Shown: piece after piece, positions 42,807 to 53,559 of the stretch
Layout of the letters: the number at the start of each line of letters is the position of its first letter
How positions within the stretch are numbered: the stretch's first letter is position 1
Source of the DNA: Lactuca virosa
Taxonomy: Eukaryota; Streptophyta; Magnoliopsida; Asterales; Asteraceae
Assembly: GCA_928212115.1 (NCBI GenBank)
Contig: CAKMRJ010000001.1
Location: 187,979,375 to 188,043,374 of the forward strand
Direction of reading: 5' to 3'
DNA: 64,000 bases
Notes under the pieces: model-generated
Seen by the model: the letters and a program-made list of their open reading frames with translations, nothing else
Database searches by the model: none
What the model was told of the DNA's origin: nothing
Made by a program: the position numbers and the translations under genes

Positions 42807-43066
42807 CAGGTTTTCACATTTCCGGGGATCCCTACTACCCTAACCAGGGTAATGGAGGCTGGATTGAGGACAACCCCGAAGAAGAATCCGAAGAGGATTC
42901 CGAAGAGGAAATTCCCAAGGAAGAACCCGAAGAAGAATCCGAAGAGGATCCTGAGGAAGACCCAGACGAAGATACAGAAGAGGAAGGAGATGGTGGGAGC
43001 ATAGACTTGGAGCCCGAGATCTACAATCCTCCCCGAGGAGCAGCAAATCCCCCAAGGAACTTTTAG
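42807..43066 (+). CDS. Acidic upstream frame of gypsy 2, 5' end deleted
   Basis: The open frame enters straight from the deletion junction and has no ATG, so the true start is lost. After a PYYPNQGNGGW stretch come about 50 residues dominated by Glu, Asp and Pro in repeated EEESEED and EEDPEED-like blocks, encoded by imperfect GAAGAA-type repeats, then a stop at about 43064. It lies upstream of gag. Such an acidic N-terminal region is seen in some plant Tekay-like elements, and the role is unknown. A matching remnant occurs in gypsy B (27650-27760). Confidence 0.6.
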
Positions 43067-43507
43067 GGCCCGGCGCCCCGCTGGGCAGTGGATCTGAAGC
43101 GATGGAGCAGGGAACAAGGGCAACGCCCACTCTACGGCATGGCGCGAGGCTTTTATAACCTCCGAAACGGGGGTTCGGCTGACAGGGCACTCCCTGTCAT
43201 GGTCTGACGCATTGCCAACCAAGGCGAGCAAGCAAGAGCAAATGACAACCAACTTTTGGACATTGGGGCCACCGCTATTGTCACCGCGGTACGTCTTCGT
43301 CGTCTGGACGAAGAACATGAGCGAACAATAGAGCACACCTTTTCCCTGCAGAGGGACATTACTGCTACAAGAAACGAAGTGAGGGAGCTCCATAGGAGCC
43401 AAGCCGCAATGGAGAGGCGTGTCATCGAGGCCGAACGTCAGGTAGCCCGAGCTAAGGCTTCCACAACCACATACCATGGTCCGCAGCGTGCCACCCGCTC
43501 AGAGTAG
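43067..43507 (+). pseudogene. Coiled-coil upstream region of gypsy 2
   Basis: After the stop of the acidic frame, a second + frame (43256-43507) encodes an 80-residue helix rich in Arg, Glu, Leu and Ala (RRLDEEHERTIEHTF, then VRELHRSQAAMERR) with heptad-like spacing, ending in a stop before gag. It opens without an ATG. I think both stretches are parts of one upstream domain split by mutation. A weaker copy sits in gypsy B near 28030-28140. Confidence 0.5.
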
Positions 43508-43902
43508 AGCGCGTACTTTCGGCGCTATGTATATACCTATTAAATAAGTGTTGGTGCTACTCTTTTCTTTAAGAATGTAAACCCGACGAATTGTGAGAAC
43601 GCAGTTCGGGGGTCGGAATGTGGTCAAATTTTCCCATTTTCATTGGTGTACCCTAGACCTATATAAGGTCAAATTTTCCTAATCGTTGTATCATATACTA
43701 ATATCAATGAAATTGACACGCGTTTATTATTTCCTTGAGTATTCCATTAAAATTCTTAAAAGAAGCATACACTTATTTTTGAAAGTTTCTATTGACATGC
43801 GAAAACCAGAAATGTTCAGAACTAAAACTGATAATACTAAAACCTTCCATAATCACTTCTAATGACTTATCAAGAATTCGTCTCTTAACTTGTGGCAGAA
43901 TC

Positions 43903-45246
43903 ATGCCACCAAGGAGAAATCCCCGACGTTTCAATACAAACGGAGCACCAGCACCACCTCCACCACCCCCTCCATCAATGGATGCTGCTGCCTTTCAGGT
44001 TGCCGTAACAGCTGCCGTAACCGCAGCAATGGCGCAAATGAGTAACAATGGATCAGGAGGAGGGATAAATAACTCTACTAATGGCCAAAACCAAGGTCGC
44101 TCCGGGGAATGTACTTACAAAGACTTCTCCAATAGCAAACCCATTCCCTTTAATGGAACTGGGGGAGTGATGGCTCTATCCCAATGGATAGAGAAAACAG
44201 AAGCTGTGTTCGAGATATGCTCATGCCCCGAGGAAAGAAAAGTAAAATTTGCCGCCTGTACCTTCTCCGAGCGAGCCCTAACGTGGTGGAATGGCCACGT
44301 CAAGTCACTAACTCTGGTGGTGGCAAACTCAATGGGTTGGGAGAACCTGAAACGGATGCTACTACGAGAGTACTGCCCAAGGGGCGAGATTCAGAAGCTC
44401 GAGCAGGAGCTTTGGGGCCTTACGATGATAGGCTCGGACATCACAAGTTATACAAATAGGTTCAGTGATTTGATGATACTATGCCCAGGAATGATGATTC
44501 TGGAAAGCCAAAAGGTGGAAAGGTATATCTGGGGGCTGTCGCCCCAGCTTCCAGGAAGTGTGCTAGCTTCCAAACCCACGACGTTCGACAACGCCAAGGA
44601 ACTGGCACAATCTCTCGTCGATCATGGAGTCTGCCAAGGTATCACGACTGTCGTCCCGGAACCAACCAAAGGAAGCAACAACAATGACAGCAATGCCAAT
44701 AACAACAACAACAAGAAGTTTTGGAACAAGAGGAAAGGTCAAACTTTGCAAGAGCCATCAAAGAAACAAATAGTGGCGGTCCATGCCGCTACTACCCCCA
44801 CCGCTGTTCCTGCTACCCCCGCGCCGACAAAACAATATGTGGGGAATCAGCCAAAGTGCAACAAATGCAATTCTCATCACCACGGTAATTGCCGGGAGAT
44901 GCACTGTAAAAACTGCGATAGAAAAGGGCACACTGCCCGTTTCTGTAAGGCACCGGCGCGACCAATCACCCAAGTTCCTGGTACTGGAGTAAGCCAGGCA
45001 TGTTATGGGTGTGGGGAAACTGGGCACTTCAAGAGGGATTGCCCTAAGGCGAAGAATGCTGGCGGTGTAGGAAGAGTGCTGGCAATAGGGCAGAACGAGG
45101 CAATAGCAGATCCCACGGTGGTTTCGGGTACGTTTCTCCTCAACGACATTTATGCATGCATACTCTTTGACTGTGGTGCGGAGAGAAGTTTCGTGAGTCA
45201 TAAATTCAAACACTTACTTAATCAAAAAACCCCAAGCACTCAATAA
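43903..45246 (+). CDS. Gypsy 2 gag and start of protease (447 aa)
   Basis: Structural polyprotein. The ATG at 43903 is chosen because the family protein starts with a basic Pro-rich segment (MPPRRNPRRF) followed by poly-Pro. Domains are an Ala/Gln-rich N-terminus to about residue 60, Retrotrans_gag capsid about 90-220 (TWWNGHVKSL, YCPRGEIQKLEQEL, RYIWGL), an Asn-rich linker about 250-270, then zinc knuckles near 325-375 (a degenerate CNKCNSHHHGNC, then CKNCDRKGHTARFC and CYGCGETGHFKRDC), and the protease active site region near 423 reading DCGA where the family has DTGA. The frame ends early at a TAA (45244-45246) just after a six-A run at 45226-45231, and the protease goes on in another frame. 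Confidence 0.88.
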   Translation: MPPRRNPRRFNTNGAPAPPPPPPPSMDAAAFQVAVTAAVTAAMAQMSNNGSGGGINNSTNGQNQGRSGECTYKDFSNSKPIPFNGTGGVMALSQWIEKTEAVFEICSCPEERKVKFAACTFSERALTWWNGHVKSLTLVVANSMGWENLKRMLLREYCPRGEIQKLEQELWGLTMIGSDITSYTNRFSDLMILCPGMMILESQKVERYIWGLSPQLPGSVLASKPTTFDNAKELAQSLVDHGVCQGITTVVPEPTKGSNNNDSNANNNNNKKFWNKRKGQTLQEPSKKQIVAVHAATTPTAVPATPAPTKQYVGNQPKCNKCNSHHHGNCREMHCKNCDRKGHTARFCKAPARPITQVPGTGVSQACYGCGETGHFKRDCPKAKNAGGVGRVLAIGQNEAIADPTVVSGTFLLNDIYACILFDCGAERSFVSHKFKHLLNQKTPSTQ

Positions 45247-45543
45247 AACATTCACGGTAGAAATGGCAAACGGTAAAACGGAAAGCACAAACGATATGTA
45301 CATGGGCTGTGCGTTAAATTTAAATGAACACTCGTTCCAAATCGACCTTATGCCGATTACTATAAGAAGTTTTGATGTCATCATCGGTATGGACTGGTTA
45401 AGCCTTCACCATGCCGATATTTGTCACAAAACGGCCGTTCGCCTCAATCTGCCAAGCGGCAAAACTCTTGTCATCTATGGTGACAAATCCAGTGCAAATT
45501 TACAAATCATCTCATGCGTCAAAGCCCAAAAAATACCTTCGTA
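45247..45543 (+). pseudogene. Gypsy 2 protease C-terminal part, frameshifted
   Basis: Continues the retropepsin-like domain in a shifted frame: MANGKTESTND, then [16 protein letters not shown], a standard end of the Ty3/gypsy protease. It breaks again at a second A-run (about 45530), after which the RT part lies in another frame. Each break needs only one extra base, so both could also be homopolymer sequencing errors. Confidence 0.8.
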
Positions 45544-46412
45544 AGGAATATCATGCCTTTCTAGCCCACGTAATAGACAAGAAACGAGAAGTGAAGGACA
45601 TTAAAGACATTCCGGAAGTCTGCAATTTCCCCGACATTTTCCCTGAAGACCTTCCAGGAATCCCCCCAGAACGTCAAGTCGAGTTCAGGATCGATTTGAT
45701 TCCCGGAGCTACCCCAGTAGCAAAATCGCCATACCGTCTAGCACCGGCTGAAATGCAGGAGTTATCTAGCCAACTAAACGAACTTCTAAGCAAAGGATTC
45801 ATTAGACCGAGCTTCTCACCATGGGGAGCACCGGTCCTGTTCGTAAAGAAGAAGGACGGATCCTTCAGCATGTGCATTGATTACCGAGAGTTAAACAAAC
45901 TCACGATCAAGAACCGATATCCCTTACCACGCATAGACGATCTATTCGACCAACTACAAGGAGCGAGCTACTTCTCAAAGATCGATTTACGGTCTGGGTA
46001 TCACCAGCTGCAAGTCCTGGAAGGAGACATTCCCAAAATAGCATTCCGAACTCGCTATGGTCACTACGAGTTTGTGGTGATTCCCTTTGGCTTAACAAAT
46101 GCACCGGCGGTGTTCATGGATTTGATGAACCGAGTATGTCGTCCGTTCCTGGACAAATTTGTAATCGTGTTCATAGACGATATACTCATCTATTCAAGGA
46201 GCAAGGATGAACATAGCCAACATCTCCGACAAGTCTTAGAATCGTTAAGGACGGAGAAGCTTTACGCAAAATTCTCAAAGTGCGAGTTTTGGATTCGGAA
46301 GGTAGATTTCCTAGGTCACGTAGTCAGCGAGGAGGGGATACACGTGGACGCTTCCAAAATCAAGGCAATCGAGAACTGTACAACTCCAAGGACTCCAACG
46401 GAAATCCGGTAA
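45544..46412 (+). pseudogene. Gypsy 2 reverse transcriptase
   Basis: RNA-dependent DNA polymerase domain. Recognisable blocks in order: [34 protein letters not shown], the template-grip block [73 protein letters not shown] and the catalytic FIDDILIYS near 46173-46199. Both catalytic Asp residues are kept. The frame ends at an in-frame TAA (46410-46412) within the thumb region just before the [10 protein letters not shown] block, a probable C-to-T change. Confidence 0.9.
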
Positions 46413-46835
46413 TTCTTGGGCCTCGCCGGGTATTACCGAAGGTTCATACAAAACTTCTCAAAGATTGCTAAGCCACTTACCACCCTGACTTACAAGGGTG
46501 TAACCTTCAGCTGGGGAGAGAAACAAGACGTTGCATTCCAAACATTAAAGCGAGCCCTATGTAGTGCACCTATATTATCTTTGCCAGAAGGAACAGAAGA
46601 CTTCGTGGTCTACTGTGACGCATCAAACCAGGGACTTGGATGTGTCCTGATGCAACGAGGGAAGGTCATCGCATACGCCTCAAGACAACTGAAGACGCAC
46701 CAGGTAAACTACACCACGCACGATCTCGAACTAGGAGCCGTCATTTTCGCCCTAAAGATCTGGAGGCACTACCTCTACGGCACGAAATGTACAATCTTCA
46801 CTGATCATAAAAGCCTTCAACACATCCTCAGTTAA
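46413..46835 (+). pseudogene. Gypsy 2 RNase H domain
   Basis: In the same frame as RT after the stop. It starts with [10 protein letters not shown], then [16 protein letters not shown] (first acidic catalytic residue), [20 protein letters not shown] (Glu) and [10 protein letters not shown] (Asp), the normal RNase HI pattern of Ty3/gypsy. A second in-frame TAA at 46833-46835 cuts it before the linker to integrase. Confidence 0.88.
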
Positions 46836-47918
46836 AAGGAACTCAACATGAGACAAAGACGGTGGGTAGAACTATTAAACGATTACGAATGTGAAATTCG
46901 TTATCATCCCGGGAAAGCTAATGTAGTGGCCGATACACTCAGCCGAAAGGAATACTCGGGCCGCCGAGTGAAATCCTTAACAATGACCATCCAGTCACAC
47001 TTGTCCGCACAAATCAAAGAAGCACAGGAAGAAGACTTGAGGCCAGAGAACGTGACAGGTGAAGCATTGAGAGGAATGGACAAAAACCTTGAAGTCAGGG
47101 ATGACGGAGTTCGTTGTCTCATGAACCGGATCTGGACACCAAAATTTGGTGGATTCAGGGATGTTGTCATGAACGAAGCTCATAAAACTCGCTACTCCGT
47201 ACATCCCGGCTCAGACAATATGTACTTAGACCTCAAAAAGTTGTATTGGTGGCCGAACATGAAGGCCGAAATAGCTACCTATGTAGGCAAATGTTTGACT
47301 TGCGCCAAGGTCAAGGTGGAATACCAAAAGCCCTCGGGATTGTTACAACAACCGAAAATACCCGAGTAGAAGTGGGAGTGGATAACCATGGACTTCATAA
47401 CCAAGTTACCCAAGATGGCAAACGGACTCGACACCATCTGGGTGATCGTCGACAGGTTAACCAAATCCGTGCACTTCCTACCAATCAAAGAAACGGATAA
47501 ACTAGAGAAACTAACCAGAACATACATCAGGGAGATTGTACGACTGCATGGTGTGCCAATATCCATTATCTCGGACCGAGATATTAGATTCGCCTCGAGG
47601 TTCTGGCAGTCACTACAGAAATCTTTAGGAACGAAGCTAGACATGAGTACCGCCTACCACCCACAGACCGACGCCCAGAGTGAGAGAACCATTCAAACCT
47701 TGGAAGATATGCTAAGATCTTGTGTGATCGATTTTGGTAAGGCGTGGGACAGCCATTTACCATTGGTCGAGTTCTCGTACAACAATAGCTATCACACTAG
47801 CATCAAGGTTGCCCCATTCGAAGCCCTCTACGGCCGTAAGTGCATATCACCTCTGTGCTGGGCCGAAGTGGGTGACACGCAACTAGAAAGAGGTCAGGTA
47901 TCCGACAGGAGATCATAA
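46836..47918 (+). pseudogene. Gypsy 2 integrase
   Basis: Inserts the DNA copy into host DNA. After the RNase H tail ([16 protein letters not shown]) comes the zinc-binding HHCC motif (H-x-H near 47179-47203 and CLTC near 47293-47304), then an in-frame TAG (47367-47369), then the catalytic core: MDFITKLPK (first Asp), [16 protein letters not shown] (second Asp) and [16 protein letters not shown] (Glu), the D,D-35-E triad, and the [19 protein letters not shown] block. Near 47900 the frame shifts. All catalytic residues are present, so damage is limited to the nonsense codon and the shift. Confidence 0.9.
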
Positions 47919-48106
47919 GGGAAACTACAGAGAAGATTGTTCAAATCCGAGAACGACTGAAAGCTTCAAGAGACAGACAAAAGAGTTATGCGGATAAAAG
48001 ACGGAAACCCTTGGCATTCCAGGTTGGAGACCGAGTTCTACTAAAAGTCTCACCCTGGAAGGGATTAATACGTTTCGGAAAGCATGGGAAACTAAACCCA
48101 AGGTAT
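47919..48106 (+). pseudogene. Gypsy 2 integrase C-terminal part, cut by copia 2
   Basis: In a shifted frame the typical post-core segment is readable ([16 protein letters not shown], then [16 protein letters not shown]), up to 48106 where copia 2 begins. The remaining C-terminal part, where chromoviruses carry a chromodomain, is not found on the far side of copia 2 and is deleted. Confidence 0.82.
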
Positions 48107-48882
48107 TGATGGGTTTTGAGCATTCTAACACTTCCTAAGTGTACATGCAACCCTAATAACCTTGGATCTATGTTTGTCTAATAATCATGCAAAGTTGAAT
48201 TCCAAGATTATATTCCTATCTAGCATACATGGGGAACATTTTTAACTTGAATGAAAGATAGAATAACTTACCTTCTTGTTTGATTATGATCCTTGAAACC
48301 TTGTGAGCCTAGCACCCCAAGTGTGATGCCTCAAATGCTTCACACAACACCAAATGCAAAGGAGTAAACTTTGAGAGAATCTTACACTTGCAAAATCGGC
48401 TCTAGCCCTCTTGTTTCTTATGTGTAGCCTATTTTGGTGGAGAATGGGTTTCTTATATAGTGTTGACACATCTAGGGTTACACCATGTAAACCCTAATGT
48501 GTCATGACTCTTCATTTCCATGACCCATGGGTTTGTAACTCCCATGGAGCATCCATGGAGCATCCTATGGGTGGAACCCAACTTGATAATCCATGGAGCC
48601 TCTTAGCCCACTATATAAGATATGGAAGATTTACATAATCTACCCATATATTTAATTAGTTATCTTTTGATCACTTAATTAATTCTAAATTAATTCTTGA
48701 TCAAACTAATTAAATAATATTATTAATATATTAGAACTTATAATATATTAATAAACCATAAGTGTTATTTCTCTCATTTTAGTTAATCCAATTGCATGGT
48801 GCCATGCAACCCAAATGGACCATGTCGGGTCGGGTCAAGTACATACCAGAAATAGTTATGGACTTAGACACCTTATCCAACA
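48107..48882 (-). repeat. Copia 2 3' LTR
   Basis: 776 bases, aligned with the copia 1 LTR and with the 98-base stub at 55171-55268. Confidence 0.9.
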
Positions 48883-48897
48883 GTCTCCCACTTGGAT
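48883..48897 (-). promoter_or_regulatory. Polypurine tract of copia 2
   Basis: AAGTGGGAGAC on the minus strand just before the LTR start. Confidence 0.7.
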
Positions 48898-49701
48898 AAG
48901 TCTAATAACTATAACTGCAATACTTCAGGAACCGATCGGCAATCGTAGCTCTTTCAAGGTCTCTGATGATACGCCATTTAAGATAAGTGATCATATAATC
49001 CTCTGTTCTAGATATCAGCCGGACAAATACATGGAACAATGTCTTACTTATTGTCCAGCAGTTTGTTTCCCGATTTCCGATTTGTTTGACAAAGAACTTA
49101 ATTGAACACATCAACTTAGTTCTGACCGGGCCCGGTACATAGGTCAAAACAAAATCATCGAGGGGCCCAGATATCAGCTTCTAATCCAAGAAGGAACAGA
49201 TAAACTTCGACTCATATGTTTGTTCTAACACTCATTGAATTATACACAAAAGCACGTTTTATAACATCGAGTTACCAATGCGTTAACGTACAATCAATGC
49301 ATAACCAACTCATAAGTAACAAATCATATCTCTAGGTTTGAAGACTTATATGATATTACCGTCTCACGATCACTCGAGATAAATCCATGAAGTGATTCCA
49401 GTGAGCGTGGGTTGAGTCCAATGCTCAGAACTTATGAGCACTCATGAGTGTTGTAGCCATGTCCAACAACTTAGACCTCTGCAACCAATCATGACAGTCT
49501 TGATTCATACCTACTTCCGACATATGACCGACTGTGGAGGTTCGAATAATATGATATACCAAACATAATTATTCTGGAAGTCAAAACATGCAAAAGAAAT
49601 ATAGTAAACGATCGACAAGAGATAGCAACACTTTACTCATAAATAAAACACCTTTTATTCATCATCTAATGTCAATTACACTTTACAAATTTCAAGGTTA
49701 T
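48898..49701 (-). other. Copia 2 3' untranslated region
   Basis: Non-coding stretch between the pol stop and the polypurine tract. It is conserved with 8611-9479 of copia 1, so it is a genuine family feature of unknown role. Confidence 0.65.
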
Positions 49702-51060
49702 CTAACTACTAAATCTAATATCATCCTTCAGCCCTATGCTCCGAGCATGCTGGAGATGCTTAACCCGAGTCAGTCCCTTCGTGAGGGGATCTGCTGGATT
49801 CTCATCCGATGATACCCTCTTTGCCACGAGGAGTCCTTCTTCTATTCGATGTCTGATGAAATGGTATTTTCTGTCGATGTGTCTGGATCTCCCGTGATCC
49901 CTTGGTTCCTTGGCTAAGGCAACTGCACTTTCACTATCACAGAAAATTTCCATTGGCTCTTTAATAGCTGGTACAACTCCAAGGTCTCCAATGAAGTTCT
50001 TCAGCCATATCGCCTCCTTTGCTGCCTCGCTAGCTGCTATATACTCTGATTCGCAAGTTGAATCAGCCACTGTCTCTTGCTTGGAACTCTTCCAAGAAAT
50101 TGCTCCTCCATTTAAGGTAAAGACCCAGCCTGACTGAGAGCGGAAATTATCCCTATCAGTCTGAAAGCTAGCATCACTATACCCTACAACTCTCAAGTCT
50201 TCACTCCCACCGAGGGTAAGGACCCAGTCCTTAGTCCTCCGTAGGTACTTGAGGATATTCTTTACCGCAGTCCAGTGTGCCTTGCCAGGGTTCCCCTGAT
50301 ACCTGCTAACCATGCTCAAAGCAAAGGCTACATCAGGTCGAGTACACGTCATAGCATACATGATCGATCCTACAGCCGAAGCATAAGGTATTCGACTCAT
50401 TTCTGCTATCTCAGCCTCAGTACTAGGGCTTTGTGTCTTACTCAATCTGGCATTACTCTGGATGGGTAACTCTCCTTTCTTGGAGTCCTGCATGCCGAAT
50501 CTCTTCAGCACCTTATCCAAGTAAGTACTCTGACTAAGTCCAATTAGTCTTTTACTCCGGTCTCTCAAGATCCTTATCCCTAGAATATAGGCAGCTTCTC
50601 CTAGGTCCTTCATAGAGAAACACTTCCCAAGCCAGGACTTAACTTCCTGCAGAGTTGGGATGTCATTTCCTATGAGTAGTATGTCATCCACATACAATAC
50701 CAAAAAGCTAACTATACTCCCACTAGCCTTGACATATACACAAGATTCATCTTCACTCCTAGAAAAGCCAAATTCCTTGACTTTCTCATCAAAGCAAAGA
50801 TTCCATCTGCGAGGTGCTTGCTTTAACCCATAAATGGATTTCTCAAGCTTACACACTCTATTAGGGTACTCTGTGTTGACAAAACCCTCTGGCTGACTCA
50901 TGTAAACATCCTCAGCCAACTTTCCATTAAGGAAAGCGGTTTTGACATCCATTTGCCATATTTCATAGTCATGAAATGCGGCTATGGCTAACAGAACCCT
51001 AATAGACTTAATCTTGGCCACTGGAGAAAAGGTCTCCATCATAATCAACTCCCGGAGTTT
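49702..51060 (-). CDS. Copia 2 reverse transcriptase and RNase H (long open part)
   Basis: About 450 residues open in one minus-strand frame. RT blocks in order: FSPVAKIKSIRVLLAIAAF, MDVKTAFLNGKL, YGLKQAPRRWN and the catalytic YVDDILLIG near 50690-50664. Then GSIMYAMTCTRPDVAFAL, SDASFQTDRDN, and RNase H blocks CESEYIAASEAAKEAIWL and RHIDRKYHFIRH, ending with NPADPLTKGL and a stop at about 49702. Catalytic residues are intact. The frame is cut off from the N-terminal RT part by a shift near 51050, so the enzyme would not be made whole. Frame shadows on the + strand were ignored. Confidence 0.92.
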   Translation of the reverse strand, partial: KLRELIMMETFSPVAKIKSIRVLLAIAAFHDYEIWQMDVKTAFLNGKLAEDVYMSQPEGFVNTEYPNRVCKLEKSIYGLKQAPRRWNLCFDEKVKEFGFSRSEDESCVYVKASGSIVSFLVLYVDDILLIGNDIPTLQEVKSWLGKCFSMKDLGEAAYILGIRILRDRSKRLIGLSQSTYLDKVLKRFGMQDSKKGELPIQSNARLSKTQSPSTEAEIAEMSRIPYASAVGSIMYAMTCTRPDVAFALSMVSRYQGNPGKAHWTAVKNILKYLRRTKDWVLTLGGSEDLRVVGYSDASFQTDRDNFRSQSGWVFTLNGGAISWKSSKQETVADSTCESEYIAASEAAKEAIWLKNFIGDLGVVPAIKEPMEIFCDSESAVALAKEPRDHGRSRHIDRKYHFIRHRIEEGLLVAKRVSSDENPADPLTKGLTRVKHLQHARSIGLKDDIRFSS

Positions 51061-51390
51061 GTGAGAAACCCTTTGCAACCAGTCGTGCCTTATAAGTGTG
51101 TACATTACCATCCATGTCGGTCTTCTTCTTGAAGATCCATTTGCACCCTACAGTCTTACGACCTGGTACATTCTCAACCAAGTTCCAAACTTGATTGTCA
51201 TACATGGACTGTATCTCGCTGTCCATTGCCTCTTTCCACTTGGCTGACTCAGGGCCTGCCATGGCTTCCGCGTAACTGTTAGGTTCATCCAGACCTATCA
51301 GTGTCTCATCACTGATAAGTGTATCACCTTCCGCAGTAATATGGAATCCATAGTAATGCTCAGGTGCATTCCTAACCCTTGTGGAACGCC
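51061..51390 (-). pseudogene. Copia 2 RT N-terminal part
   Basis: A separate frame (51262-51008) reads WKEAMDSEIQSMYDNQVW, then GCKWIFKKKTD and YKARLVAKGFSQ, the usual start of copia RT. Shifts near 51050 and near 51400-51430 separate it from the following and preceding domains. Between 51263 and 51390 lies the integrase-RT linker. Confidence 0.85.
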
Positions 51391-52129
51391 TCAGAGGTAC
51401 AGACTTGTCAATTGGCTCAACAGAGTTTCCTCCTCAAGTTGAGTGCTAGGGTTTGAAGTTCCTTCACCACTTGACTCTTGAATTTCTTCAAGGTCAACTT
51501 GCCTCCCACTGTCTCCTTGGCTTATGAACTCTCTCTCTCGAAAGAAAGCCCTCCTAGCTACAAAGACCACATTCTCACTAGGTCTGTAGAAGAGGTAACC
51601 AAAGGATTTCTGTGGGTAGCCGATGAAAATACACCTCTCACTTCGAGGTTCGAGCTTATCATGAGTCTCGCGTCTCACGAAAGCCTCGCAACCCCAAATC
51701 TTAATGTGGTCTAGTTTGGGTACTTTACCAGTCCACATCTCATGAGGAGTTTTGGCAACTTTCTTTGTGGGAACTAGATTAAGGATATGGGCGGCAGTCT
51801 CTAAGGCATACCCCCAAAATGAGATTGGTAGCGAAGCTCGACTCATCATGGAACGAACCATATCCAACAAGGTTCGATTACGCCTCTCAGCTACACCATT
51901 CAACTGCGGTGTCCTGGGAGGTGTCAATTGTGAGACAATCCCACATTCCCTAAGATAGTCGAGGAACTCTGAACTAAGATACTCACCACCTCGATCGGAT
52001 CGAAGCATCTTAATGTTCCTGCCCAATTGATTCTCGACTTCCTGTTTAAACTCTTTAAACCTCTCAAAAGTCTCTGACTTATGCTTGATTAAGTAGACAT
52101 ATCCATATCTACTGTAATCATCAGTAAAG
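51391..52129 (-). pseudogene. Copia 2 integrase core
   Basis: Minus-strand frame with DDYSRYGYVYLI near 52105, LRSDRGGEYLSSEF (second catalytic Asp), TPQLNGVAERRNRTLLDMVR (catalytic Glu) and the downstream WGCEAFVRRETHDKLEPRS and FIGYPQKSFGY blocks, then an acidic linker. The first catalytic Asp (IHTDVCGP) lies in the neighbouring frame at 52130-52462 because of a shift near 52150. Confidence 0.88.
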
Positions 52130-52465
52130 TCAAATAATAACGATTAGCATCCCTTGTGGCATGTTTGAAGGGCCACACACATCCGTGTGTATAAGATCCA
52201 ACAAACCTTCACCCCTCTCACAAGAACCTGTGAAGGGTGACTTTGTCATTTTTCCAAGTAAGCATGATTCGCAACTATCATCTGACTTTAGGTCAAATGA
52301 CTCCAATACTCCATCCTTTTGGAGTTGGCCTATGCGTTTCTTGCTTATATGTCCAAGACGACAATGCCATAATGATGCTTTATCCAAGTTATTATCATTA
52401 ACAGAATCAATACACAATACATTATTTCCTAAGTTATCAACCACAGATACAGTTTCATACACACC
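52130..52465 (-). pseudogene. Copia 2 pre-integrase zinc-binding part
   Basis: Reads LWHCRLGHISKKRI and CESCLLGKMTKSPF (the HHCC motif of GAG-pre-integrase) followed by LLDLIHTDVCGP, which supplies the first Asp of the integrase triad. Single-base shifts bound it at both ends. Confidence 0.85.
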
Positions 52466-53559
52466 ATCACAAGGTAATGCTTTAAAATAAGAACATTATT
52501 AAAGAAAGCATTAATCGAACCAACTTCATTATCAAATGAAAAGGTGAAACCTTGTTTATACAATGCATGAAAGGAAATAATATTTCTTGCCATTTCTGGC
52601 GAATAACAACATTTATTCAAATCTAAACTAAACCCACTACTTAGCGATAAAGTATAAACTCCAATCTTGGTGACAGGTAAAGCTTTCCTATTCCCCATGA
52701 TTAAGTTTATTCTTCCATGCTCCACATTCTCACTTCTTCTTAGTCCCTGCAAATCAGAACAGATATGAATACCACAACCGGTATCAAGGACCCAAGAGTT
52801 AGAATGGGGTGAGTTATTAGATAAGATAGTGTAAATACCTGCATGGTTGGGTTTAACTTTCCCATCCTTCACATCTTGCTGGTACTTTGGGCAGTTCCGC
52901 TTCCAATGTGACTTTTCATGGCAATAGAAGCATTCAGCCTCTTTAGGGTCAGAAGAAGGAGTGACAAAACCTTTCTTGGTTCCACTTGAAGAAGAGCCAT
53001 CAAGGGTCCTAGCCTTGGTACCCTTCGAAGAGCTCTTCCTCTTCTTCCCTCTACCTTTCCCGATTGCCAAAACCGGGGCGGAGTTTGGAGTAGGAGTGTT
53101 AACAACCGACTTACCCTTAAGACCTGTTTCTGCGGTCTTGAGGAGTCCCTGAAGTTTGCTGAGTGTGACCTCTTCCTTATTCATGTGATATGTCATGCGG
53201 AATTGATCATAGCACGATGGTAAGGAGTGCAAAATGATATCTATTGCAAGCTCCTCAGGGAAGTTCACATTAAGCTTCAGCAACCGATCCACATACCTTT
53301 GCATTTTTTGCATGTGGCTCGTGACGGATTCCCCGTCCTTCATCATGGTTGTTATGATAGAGCATATGATTTCATACCTCTCTTGTCGTGCACTTTGATG
53401 GTATCTTTCCATCAGATCTTGGTGCATTTCAAAAGGGTAGAAGTCCTCATAGGACTTTTGGAGTTCCGCTGTCATGGTGGCCAACATGATGCATGCCACT
53501 TTTGTAGCATCCCTTTCATGTGCCCGGAAGTCAGCGATCTCCTGGGGAGTTTGCAGTGG
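52466..53559 (-). pseudogene. Copia 2 gag (most) and protease
   Basis: Long open minus-strand frame. It holds the gag UBN2-type helical region (DATKVACIMLATMTAEL, MQKMQRYVDRLLKL, ILHSLPSCYDQF), a basic linker, a zinc knuckle CFYCHEKSHWKRNC with Ser in place of the usual Gly, then the aspartic protease WVLDTGCGIHICSD and NLIMGN. The end runs out of frame near 52470. The first 60 or so residues of gag lie in another frame at 53560-53745, owing to one extra A near 53548. Confidence 0.88.

Noticed and set aside
42740..43477. 245-residue minus-strand open frame opposite the acidic region
   Set aside because: Antisense shadow of the GAA-rich acidic and coiled-coil region of gypsy 2. Frames opposite GAA repeats stay open as Phe/Leu-rich sequence.
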